Below, one piece after another: positions 16,649-22,677 of a DNA stretch of 22,677 nucleotides. Under the pieces are notes generated by a model that had not been told where the DNA came from, did not search any database, and was given only the letters and a program-made list of their open reading frames with translations. The DNA lies in the NCBI GenBank assembly GCA_038259365.1, contig JBBSOW010000048.1:1-22677 (forward strand), in the 5' to 3' direction. The number at the start of each line of letters is the position of its first letter. The first letter of the stretch is position 1. The stretch comes from JBBSOW01 sp038259365 (GTDB lineage: Bacteria > Actinomycetota > Actinomycetes > Propionibacteriales > Propionibacteriaceae). The position numbers and the translations under genes were made by a program.

Positions 16649-17700
16649 TGTTCCTGCAACTCCTGCCCTGGGCGCTCCTCGCCTGCGGCCTCACCTGGGG
16701 TCTCGAGGTGGTGCTGTTGAAGCTGGTGGAGAAGCGCTCGGTGATGGTGCGCATCACCACGTTGGTGAGCGTGCCGCTGTTGGCGGTGCTCACCTTCGTC
16801 GTGTTCGTCTCCGGCTTCATGTTCACCGACCAGCTGCAGTGGACGCTGATCACCTGCGGCCTGATCGCGGCGACGGTGTTGCCGATGGCGGTGTTTTTGA
16901 GCCGACGCATCACCGAACGCGAGATGCAGGCCCAGACTCGCCTGGCCCACGAGCGGGCGCTGGAAACCTCGCGCCGCGAACTCGTGGCGTGGCTGAGCCA
17001 CGACCTGCGGACGCCGTTGTCCGGCCTGCAGGCGATGAGCGAGGCGCTGGAAGACGGCCTGGTGGAGAACCCCGACGAGATCGTGGCCTACGGCGCCCGG
17101 ATGGGCCGAGAGACCCATCGGCTGGCCGGGATGGTGGATGATCTCTTCGAGCTGTCCAGGATCGCCTCCGGGTTGCAGGGCTTGCGAACCGAGCCGATTC
17201 CGTTGCGCGGGGTGGTGCAGCTCGCCGTGGACAGCCTGGCCGACGCGGCGGCGGAACGCCGGGTCGAGATCGCCGTCGCCCCCGGGGGTTGGCCGCTGGT
17301 CCAGGCGTCGGGGCGCGAGGTCGACCGCGTCGTCGCCAACCTGTTGGTGAACGCCCTTCGCCACACCCCGGCCGGGGGGCGGATCGACGTGAGCGCAAAC
17401 TCCGAGGCCGGCCGGGGCTGTCTGCGCGTCGTGGACGCGTGCGGCGGCATCGCCCCGGACGAACTCAGCCGCGTGTTCGACACCGGTTTTCGCGGCGGCG
17501 ACGAGGCCCGGACCCCACCCGCTCAAACGTTGGCGGCGTCGCGATCCGCCGCCGACTCCCGCTGGGGAGCGCAGGCGGGTCTGGGCCTGGCCATCGTCCA
17601 GGGTCTCGTGCAGGCCCAGGGCGGGGACGTTTTCGTGGCCAACCGCGAGGGCGGCTGCTGCTTCGAGGTCCGGCTGCCCATGGCCGAGGCGGCCCGCTAG
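16645..17700 (+). CDS. Membrane sensor histidine kinase
   Basis: The 351-residue kinase starts at the ATG overlapping the regulator's stop. Three hydrophobic segments (about 4-26, 38-59 and 66-86) leave almost no extracytoplasmic domain, so it probably senses a membrane-embedded or intramembrane signal. The HisKA box is VAWLSHDLRTPLSG with phosphorylated His119. The catalytic domain shows an N box NLLVNALRH (232-240), a G1 box DACGG (264-268) and a G2 region AGLGLAIVQG (311-320). An unusual Ala/Ser/Arg/Pro-rich stretch (about 285-310) lies in the ATP-lid area. The gene ends 2 nt from the stop of the convergent DNA-repair gene. Confidence 0.94.
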   Translation: MMFLQLLPWALLACGLTWGLEVVLLKLVEKRSVMVRITTLVSVPLLAVLTFVVFVSGFMFTDQLQWTLITCGLIAATVLPMAVFLSRRITEREMQAQTRLAHERALETSRRELVAWLSHDLRTPLSGLQAMSEALEDGLVENPDEIVAYGARMGRETHRLAGMVDDLFELSRIASGLQGLRTEPIPLRGVVQLAVDSLADAAAERRVEIAVAPGGWPLVQASGREVDRVVANLLVNALRHTPAGGRIDVSANSEAGRGCLRVVDACGGIAPDELSRVFDTGFRGGDEARTPPAQTLAASRSAADSRWGAQAGLGLAIVQGLVQAQGGDVFVANREGGCCFEVRLPMAEAAR

Positions 17701-17702
17701 CC

Positions 17703-18350
17703 CTACCCGCGCCCCCTCGACGGGCCATGGGCATGGAGGTCGACGTCCTTGGCCAAGGCGACTCGCACACAGCCGGCAACCAGGCGGGTCAGGTCCTCCT
17801 CGGCGACCAACGAGGCGAGTTTGGGCGCCGACCTCGGCAGACCGAGCCGCTCGGCGCCCTTGGCGGCTCGATCGTCGACGTAGGGTGCCAGATCGCCCCA
17901 GACACCTTGCACTTCGCGGCAGAAGATCGCGGCTCCAGTGGGCCCGAGGCCGGGGAGCTGTTGCAGTTGCTGGGACACCGCCTTGACGTCCCCGTCTCGA
18001 TGGATGCGGCGAAGGTCGCCGTGCCAGCGGTCCAAGACGAGCTGGGCGCCATCTCCGAGCATGCTCGCGGTGGATTCGTCGTAGCGCCGATAGTGGCCCC
18101 GGCCGAGGGCGTCGACCCGCTGCTGCCACGTCGCAGCGCGCATCCTTGCCGGGGTGCGGTAACCGGCCCGGAACAGTTCGGTGGCGGCCGCGACGGCAAT
18201 GCCTGCACCGATCCGCGCCGAGAGCAGCACCGACAGCACGGCCAGCTGGTACAACGGCATGGGCGTGTCCTTGAGCCTGATACCCGCCTGCTCGGCGTAG
18301 GTCTGACCATGCTGGGCCAGCAACTCCCTGGCGATGTCGTGCTGATTCAT
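17703..18350 (-). CDS. HhH-GPD-type (endonuclease III-like) DNA repair protein
   Basis: The 215-residue all-helical protein has a helix-hairpin-helix LPGLGPTGAAIF (133-143) followed 17 residues later by DD (159-160), the position of the catalytic Asp in the endonuclease III/MutY superfamily. The Lys that endonuclease III has in its HhH (GRKTA) is absent (here PTGAA), which suggests a glycosylase without lyase activity or a non-catalytic DNA binder. No C-terminal four-cysteine iron-sulfur loop is present. The ATG has GGAGAGG upstream. The gene is convergent with the kinase, stop to stop 2 nt apart. The superfamily call is by motif only; substrate unknown. Confidence 0.75.
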   Translation of the reverse strand: MNQHDIARELLAQHGQTYAEQAGIRLKDTPMPLYQLAVLSVLLSARIGAGIAVAAATELFRAGYRTPARMRAATWQQRVDALGRGHYRRYDESTASMLGDGAQLVLDRWHGDLRRIHRDGDVKAVSQQLQQLPGLGPTGAAIFCREVQGVWGDLAPYVDDRAAKGAERLGLPRSAPKLASLVAEEDLTRLVAGCVRVALAKDVDLHAHGPSRGRG

Positions 18351-18412
18351 CGGGCCGCCTCTCCGAGCGCTGTCGAGTCAGGCAGCATACGACAGTCCTT
18401 TGGCGTCGTCCC

Positions 18413-18433
18413 CACCCCCCAGGGGGTGTTTTT
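18413..18433 (+). terminator. Plus-strand intrinsic terminator-like hairpin
   Basis: CACCCC (18413-18418) pairs with GGGGTG (18423-18428) around a 4-nt loop and is followed directly by five T residues. It points along the plus strand. The nearest intact plus-strand gene upstream is the kinase, 700 bp away, so it may stop readthrough from that operon or be left over from a lost gene. Confidence 0.55.
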
Positions 18434-18440
18434 CACGACC

Positions 18441-18905
18441 GGTGCCGACGTGATGCTGTTGGCCCCACAGAAGGCCACGATTGCCCGCGATGAACCACGA
18501 CGTGGAACCCGGCGCGGAGTTCACGGCCGATCTCAGCGTGTCCGAGGCCGAGGTCGGCGATTACTACGCCCTGGTCATACCTGGGGGGACCACCAACGCC
18601 GATTCGCTGCGGTTGGAGAAGGCGGCGGTCGAGTTCGTCAAGGGTTTCGTCGATGCGCGAAAGACGGTCGCCGCCATCTGTCACGGCCCCTGGATGCTGG
18701 TCGAGGCCGGTGTGCTGAAGGGCAAGACGTTGACCAGCTACCCCAGCTTGCGACCGACATCGAGAACGCCGGCGGCTCGTGGGGGGATGAATCGGCGCAC
18801 CGATGTCCGTCGAACGGCTGGACGTTGATCACCAGCCGCAACCCCGGTGATGTTCCCGACTTCAACGACGCCGTCGTCTCGGCGCTGTCGACGGCCGCAA
18901 GCTAG
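18441..18905 (+). pseudogene. Decayed PfpI/DJ-1 family protein (YhbO/type 1 glutamine amidotransferase-like)
   Basis: Three stretches in two frames rebuild part of a PfpI-type protein. GADVMLLAPQKATI (18441-18482) is in one frame. From about 18487, AMNHDVEPGAEF through the nucleophile-elbow motif AAICHGPWMLVEAG (Cys at 18679-18681) to SYPSL is in a second frame. From 18753, TDIENAGGSW through ITSRNPGDVPDFNDAVVSAL to the stop at 18903-18905 is back in the first frame. One extra base lies in 18483-18486 and one base is missing at 18751-18752. The first 35-40 residues expected for the family have no trace in any frame before 18441. Intact relatives are chaperone/deglycase/protease-like stress proteins. 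An assembly error could explain the frameshifts but not the missing N-terminus. Confidence 0.8.
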
Positions 18906-18964
18906 CCGTCGGATCAGGCGGTTTCGAACGAACGCACCTTGGCCTGCGCTGGCAGGATGAGATC

Positions 18965-20167
18965 ATGTCCGATCGTGAGTTCGACCTCGTCCTGGCTGGC
19001 GCCACCGGTTTTGTCGGACGGCTGACGGCTGCGCACCTGGCCCGCTCGGCCCCGGCCGACCTGCGGATCGCCCTGGCCGGCCGATCGCGCGAAAAGCTCG
19101 AGAACGTACGCGGCGATCTGCCGGAGGCTGCCCGCGGTTGGCCGCTGCTCACCGTGGACGTCACCGAGCAGAGCCAGGCCGACGGGCTGGCGGCGAGGGC
19201 CACGGCCGTGGCGACGACGGTGGGCCCGTACGCGGTCTACGGCCGCCAACTGGTGAACGCCTGCGCCCACGCGGGCACCCACTACGCCGACCTCACCGGG
19301 GAGGTGCTGTTCGCCCACGACAGCGTGACCGAGTTGCACGCCATCGCCGCCTCGAGCGGGGCCAGGATCGTGCACTCGTGCGGGTTCGATTCGGTGCCCT
19401 CCGATCTCGCCGTGATGCTGGCCGACCAGGCCGCCCTGGAGGGGGGCGCGGGCCGCCTGGTCGACGTCACCCTCCACGTCCGCGCGGCCAAGGGCGGCAT
19501 CAGCGGTGGCACGATCGATTCGATGCGCCAGCAGATGATCGCGATGCGCAAGGGTCCGGCCACCCGCAGCATCGTCACCGACCCCGACGCCCTCGCCGTC
19601 GAGCGCACGGTCTACGGCAGGGGCCCGGGATCGATCGGGAAGGACTCCGCCACCAACCGGTGGCACGGCCCCTTCGTCATGGCGCTCTACAACACCCGGA
19701 TCGTGCGGCGTTCGTGGTCGATCACTCACCGTGACGCGCCGCTGATCTACGACGAGGTCATAGACACCGGGCGGGGGGCCGCCGGAGCCGCCAAGGCCGT
19801 CGCCATCGGGGTCGGCACCCTCGGGCTGGCCGCCGCGATGGCCGCCAAGCCCACCCGCCTGCTGATCGACAAGGCGCTACCCGCCCCCGGCGAGGGGCCC
19901 AACGACGAGGTGCGCGCCGCGGGCCGGTTCGAGATCGAGATCGATGCCCGCACGAACTCGGGCGCGGAGTTCACCGCGACCGTGGCCGCTCCCTACGATC
20001 CCGGCTACGACGGCACCGCCATCATGCTCGGCGAATCCGCACTGGCCCTGGCCGCCGGCGAGGGTCCGGAACGAGCCGGGGTCCTGACCCCCGCGACCGC
20101 CCTCGGGCAGGCGCTCGTGACGCGGCTCCGCGCCCACGGCTTCACGCTGCGGGCCGAGCGCCGCTGA
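18965..20167 (+). CDS. Saccharopine-dehydrogenase-like NADP-binding reductase (trans-acting enoyl reductase type)
   Basis: The 400-residue protein starts with a Rossmann nucleotide-binding motif, LAGATGFVGRLTA (10-22), and a basic AGRSREKL that would suit NADP. TVGPYAVYGRQLVNACAHAG and HYADLTGE are typical of the saccharopine dehydrogenase-like family found in actinobacteria, which includes mycobacterial trans-acting enoyl reductases of lipid synthesis. HSCGFDSVPSDL follows. A Gly/Ala-rich hydrophobic stretch (about 276-300) could touch the membrane. The ATG has AGGA 8 nt upstream. It stands alone between the pseudogene and the convergent epimerase. True lysine-pathway activity is unlikely; a lipid role is inference from relatives. 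Confidence 0.85.
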   Translation: MSDREFDLVLAGATGFVGRLTAAHLARSAPADLRIALAGRSREKLENVRGDLPEAARGWPLLTVDVTEQSQADGLAARATAVATTVGPYAVYGRQLVNACAHAGTHYADLTGEVLFAHDSVTELHAIAASSGARIVHSCGFDSVPSDLAVMLADQAALEGGAGRLVDVTLHVRAAKGGISGGTIDSMRQQMIAMRKGPATRSIVTDPDALAVERTVYGRGPGSIGKDSATNRWHGPFVMALYNTRIVRRSWSITHRDAPLIYDEVIDTGRGAAGAAKAVAIGVGTLGLAAAMAAKPTRLLIDKALPAPGEGPNDEVRAAGRFEIEIDARTNSGAEFTATVAAPYDPGYDGTAIMLGESALALAAGEGPERAGVLTPATALGQALVTRLRAHGFTLRAERR

Positions 20168-20182
20168 AAGAGGGCAAAAGCG

Positions 20183-21265
20183 CTACTTGGTGGAACGCAT
20201 CGGGGCGTGGGCAAAACCGGCCATGCCCTCGGCAAAGCCCACCCGAGCGTGGACCCCGAGAAGCCGTTGGGCGCGGCCGGGGTCCGCGACGATGTGGCGA
20301 ACGTCGCCCGGGCGCCCGCCGCCGACGACCTCGGGCGGCGGCCCGTCCAAGGACGAGGCGAGCGCCTGGGCCATCTCCAGCACCGTGTGCGGATGGCCCG
20401 AGGCGACGTTGACGCGCAGGTGCGCCCCCGCTGACACCAGCTCCTCGATCCGCTCGATCGCGGCCACGTTCACCGCGGCCACGTCGGCGACGTGCACGAA
20501 ATCGCGCATCTGGGCCCCGTCCTCGAACACCTGCGGGGCGCGGCCCGCGGCCAGGGCCGATTTGAAGATGCTGGCCACCCCCGCGTAGGGGGTGTCCTGG
20601 GGCATCTGCGGGCCGTAGACGTTGTGGTAGCGCAGGGAGATCACGCGCCCGCCGCTCGCCCCGGCCCACGCCAGCGCGAGGTGTTCCTGGGCCAGCTTGG
20701 TGGCGGCGTAGGCGTTTTGGGGATGCAGCGGCGCGTCCTCGGCGACGCTGACCCAGCTCAGTTCGTTCCCGCAGGCCGGGCAGCGGGGGTCGTATCGGCC
20801 GGCCTCCACATCCGCCATCGCGCGGCTCGACGGCCTGACTCGGCCGTCCCGCTCGCAGCGATATCCGCCGTCGCCGTAGACGACCATCGAGGAGGCCTGC
20901 ACGAACCGCCGGACCCCCGCCCGCGCCATCGCCGACAAGACGGTGGCGGTGCCGACGACGTTGTGCGCGGCGTATTCGGGAGCGTCGTGGACGTTGGTGC
21001 CGAGCCCCACCATCGCCGCCTGATGGCAGACGGCGTCGACGCCCTCCAACCGCTGGGTCAGCTCGGCTTCGTCGCGGACGTCGAGCCGTTCGATCCCCGC
21101 CGGGGCGGGGGTCGAGGCCCGGTGCGCCGCCGGGATGAGCGCGTCGACGCCGATCACCTCATGCCCGCGGGAGCGCAGTTGGCGGGCGACCTCGGCGCCG
21201 ATGAACCCGGCCGCGCCGGTCAGGAGCACGCGTAGCCGCGTTGGGGGTGTGGGTTCTGAGTTCAC
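20183..21265 (-). CDS. NAD-dependent epimerase/dehydratase (nucleotide-sugar SDR)
   Basis: This 360-residue extended short-chain dehydrogenase has the NAD motif LLTGAAGFIG (14-23) and the catalytic Tyr186/Lys190 pair in NAYAATK. SSMVVYG and RYHNVYGP are typical of sugar-nucleotide epimerases. An insertion of about 40 residues between them carries YRCERDG and RCPACGNEL (Cys137, Cys162, Cys165), resembling the insert of dTDP-L-rhamnose 4-epimerase-like enzymes. The GTG start has a weak Shine-Dalgarno sequence. It lies 22 nt downstream of the patatin-like gene on the same strand, so co-transcription is likely. It may supply a sugar donor for the glycosyltransferases at 13511-15883 (inference). 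Confidence 0.9.
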   Translation of the reverse strand: MNSEPTPPTRLRVLLTGAAGFIGAEVARQLRSRGHEVIGVDALIPAAHRASTPAPAGIERLDVRDEAELTQRLEGVDAVCHQAAMVGLGTNVHDAPEYAAHNVVGTATVLSAMARAGVRRFVQASSMVVYGDGGYRCERDGRVRPSSRAMADVEAGRYDPRCPACGNELSWVSVAEDAPLHPQNAYAATKLAQEHLALAWAGASGGRVISLRYHNVYGPQMPQDTPYAGVASIFKSALAAGRAPQVFEDGAQMRDFVHVADVAAVNVAAIERIEELVSAGAHLRVNVASGHPHTVLEMAQALASSLDGPPPEVVGGGRPGDVRHIVADPGRAQRLLGVHARVGFAEGMAGFAHAPMRSTK

Positions 21266-21287
21266 CCGGTGAGTTTAGCGAGTAAAA

Positions 21288-22677
21288 CTATCCGGGCGGC
21301 ACCTGACGCAGGGTGGGTTCGGGCAGGGGGGTGTTGTCGCGAAGCGCCCGCAGGGTGGCCTCGGCGTCCTCGGGGGTCATGGAATCCAGCAGCCAGTTCG
21401 ACATCGGCCAGAATCCGTCGATCGGGGAATACCAATCCACCCCTGGGTAGGGATACTGCTCGGCCTGCTCGGTGAGCCACTCGCGGCCGGAGAGGGCATC
21501 GGTGTAGCTCTCGCGGCTTCGGACGGTTTTGTCGCGCAGCCGGCCGAGCGAACTCATCGCCGTTCGCAGGCGGAGCCAGCGGTAGCGGTCCCAGTGGCCG
21601 GAGTCCGAGTAGCGGCAGCGCAGTCGGCTGCCGGCGAGCGCCCCGCGCAGCGCAAGCGAGGCGATCTGGTCGCGATCCATGAACAGGTTCGTGCCGCCCT
21701 CGCCGCGGTGGGTCCGCACCTGAGCGACGCGGGCCCGAAAGCCCGGCATCTGCGTCTGCGAGCGGTCCCGCCAGGTCTGGGCGGTGCGGAACACGCCGGT
21801 GAGCAGCGCGAGCAGGGACCTCGACAGCGGCTCGTCGGCGTCGGTCTCGGTCTCCCAATCCTGGGGCAGCGACACATCGGCTACGGGGTTGTAAACCGGA
21901 TGGGCGCCCAGGCCCAGGGAGACCGTGGGCCAGCGCGGCAACGGCTGATCGAACAGGTGGACGGGGAAGTTGGAGGTAATGCCGCCGTCGGAGAACCACA
22001 GCTGCTCGGCCATCACGTCCTCGCCGTCGTCGGCCTGGCCCAGCCAGGTCAGGGGCGCACCGTCGCGCAGGATGTCGCGCCCCAGATCGTCTTGCACGCG
22101 ACGACGCCGGCGCAGCCGATACAGCGGGACCGCGGTGAACAGGACCGGGAACGACATGCTCATCCGGACGGCCACGACCACGGGCAGGTCCCACGGATCG
22201 GGGAGCTTGTGCAGCACCCTCACCTTCCCGGAGCTGTCCGCGATCGGGACGCCTTCCTCGACGAGCATGGCCTCCCGCACGTCGTGATCGAAGACCTCGG
22301 TCAACTCGGCCGGGCAGAAGTAGAGCTGCTCGGTCGCATCGGGGCCGGACAGCGGAAACCGGATGGGGCGGCGACGGGTGAGGTCGGTGGTGATGACCTC
22401 CAGGGTGATCGAGCGCCGCGCGCTGTCGTCGAGCCGTTCGCGCCAGGCGGAGTCATCGGTGTCGGATCCGCGCTCGGCGTAGGCTCCGGCGTCCCACAGA
22501 TGGCCGAAGCGCAACACCTCGTCAGGCGGGAGGCCGGCCAGCGCGCTGAGCGTGCCCGAGAGCCACGGCGTGATCGCCTGGTCGTTCTCCCCCTCGGGAA
22601 CCCCGGCCAGATCGTCGAGCCAATCCCGGTGCGGGCGTCCGCTCGCCCCGCTGACCATCCCGTACTGCTGTTCGCGA
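21288..22677 (-). CDS. Patatin-like phospholipase domain protein (5' end beyond window)
   Basis: The reading frame stays open to the right edge (codons for REQQYG precede the first in-window Met at 22658), so the N-terminus is missing. The visible 462 or so residues include the patatin catalytic Asp motif FSDGGITSNFPVHLFD (Asp codon at 21987-21989) and the preceding AVRMSMSFPVLF segment. The oxyanion-hole and GxSxG nucleophile motifs should lie outside the window, so catalytic competence cannot be judged. The long C-terminal half (after DVSLPQDWETE) is charged and looks specific to this subfamily. Patatin enzymes hydrolyse acyl esters of lipids. It is followed by the epimerase gene after 22 nt. 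Confidence 0.85.
   Translation of the reverse strand, partial: REQQYGMVSGASGRPHRDWLDDLAGVPEGENDQAITPWLSGTLSALAGLPPDEVLRFGHLWDAGAYAERGSDTDDSAWRERLDDSARRSITLEVITTDLTRRRPIRFPLSGPDATEQLYFCPAELTEVFDHDVREAMLVEEGVPIADSSGKVRVLHKLPDPWDLPVVVAVRMSMSFPVLFTAVPLYRLRRRRRVQDDLGRDILRDGAPLTWLGQADDGEDVMAEQLWFSDGGITSNFPVHLFDQPLPRWPTVSLGLGAHPVYNPVADVSLPQDWETETDADEPLSRSLLALLTGVFRTAQTWRDRSQTQMPGFRARVAQVRTHRGEGGTNLFMDRDQIASLALRGALAGSRLRCRYSDSGHWDRYRWLRLRTAMSSLGRLRDKTVRSRESYTDALSGREWLTEQAEQYPYPGVDWYSPIDGFWPMSNWLLDSMTPEDAEATLRALRDNTPLPEPTLRQVPPG

Noticed and set aside
16621..18129. Minus-strand open frame (502 codons) opposite the kinase and running into the HhH gene
   Set aside because: Arg/Pro/His-rich composition, overlaps two convincing genes, no motifs.
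18441..18905. Programmed frameshifting in the PfpI-like gene
   Set aside because: Neither shift site shows a slippery heptamer or stimulatory structure, there are two compensating shifts, and the N-terminus is missing. Decay or sequence error is simpler.
21266..21287. Possible leaderless promoter (TAAACT) just before the epimerase GTG
   Set aside because: No -35 box at proper distance, and the gap to the upstream same-strand gene is only 22 nt, so readthrough is the simpler explanation.

Overview
The window is high-GC DNA (I judge roughly two-thirds G+C by eye) with dense genes, frequent GTG/TTG starts and many 4-nt start/stop overlaps. This fits an actinobacterium. The gene families (a TrmB-TruA unit, an RplM-RpsI-GlmM unit, type I CoaA, actinobacterial-type citrate synthase) suit the Propionibacteriales or relatives, but no rRNA or other marker fixes the genus. 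I see no tRNA or rRNA gene, CRISPR array, transposase or prophage gene.

Left part (1-9379), mostly housekeeping. On the minus strand, a small basic membrane protein, trmB and truA form a coupled operon (two ATGA overlaps), followed by the first codons of a CsbD-like gene that runs off the left edge. Upstream lies a large secreted M6 (immune inhibitor A type) metalloprotease with its own terminator, then gltA with its own terminator. From a divergent region with a good sigma-70-type promoter, rplM, rpsI and glmM run on the plus strand.

Middle part (9402-17700), the most interesting stretch. A minus-strand operon encodes a GT2 glycosyltransferase, a DUF2064/TIGR04282 GT-A-fold protein, a SAM methyltransferase, a membrane b-type cytochrome/sulfite-oxidase-fold molybdoenzyme fusion, a four-helix membrane protein and finally CoaA. 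Diverging from it is a plus-strand operon of a polytopic GT-C-like membrane protein followed by an OmpR-type response regulator and a membrane histidine kinase. Together they look like one regulated envelope-glycoconjugate and redox module of unknown product. A sugar-nucleotide epimerase further right (20183-21265) may belong to it.

Right part (17703-22677), mixed genes: an HhH-GPD-type DNA repair protein convergent with the kinase, a decayed PfpI/DJ-1 pseudogene (lost N-terminus, two frameshifts), a saccharopine-dehydrogenase-like reductase, the NAD-dependent epimerase, and a patatin-like phospholipase cut by the right edge.

Three short tandem duplications stand out: 18 bp inside truA, 30 bp at the 3' end of the GT2 gene, and 14 bp at the start of the response regulator. 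The last one creates a five-codon mini-ORF that repeats the regulator's own first five residues.
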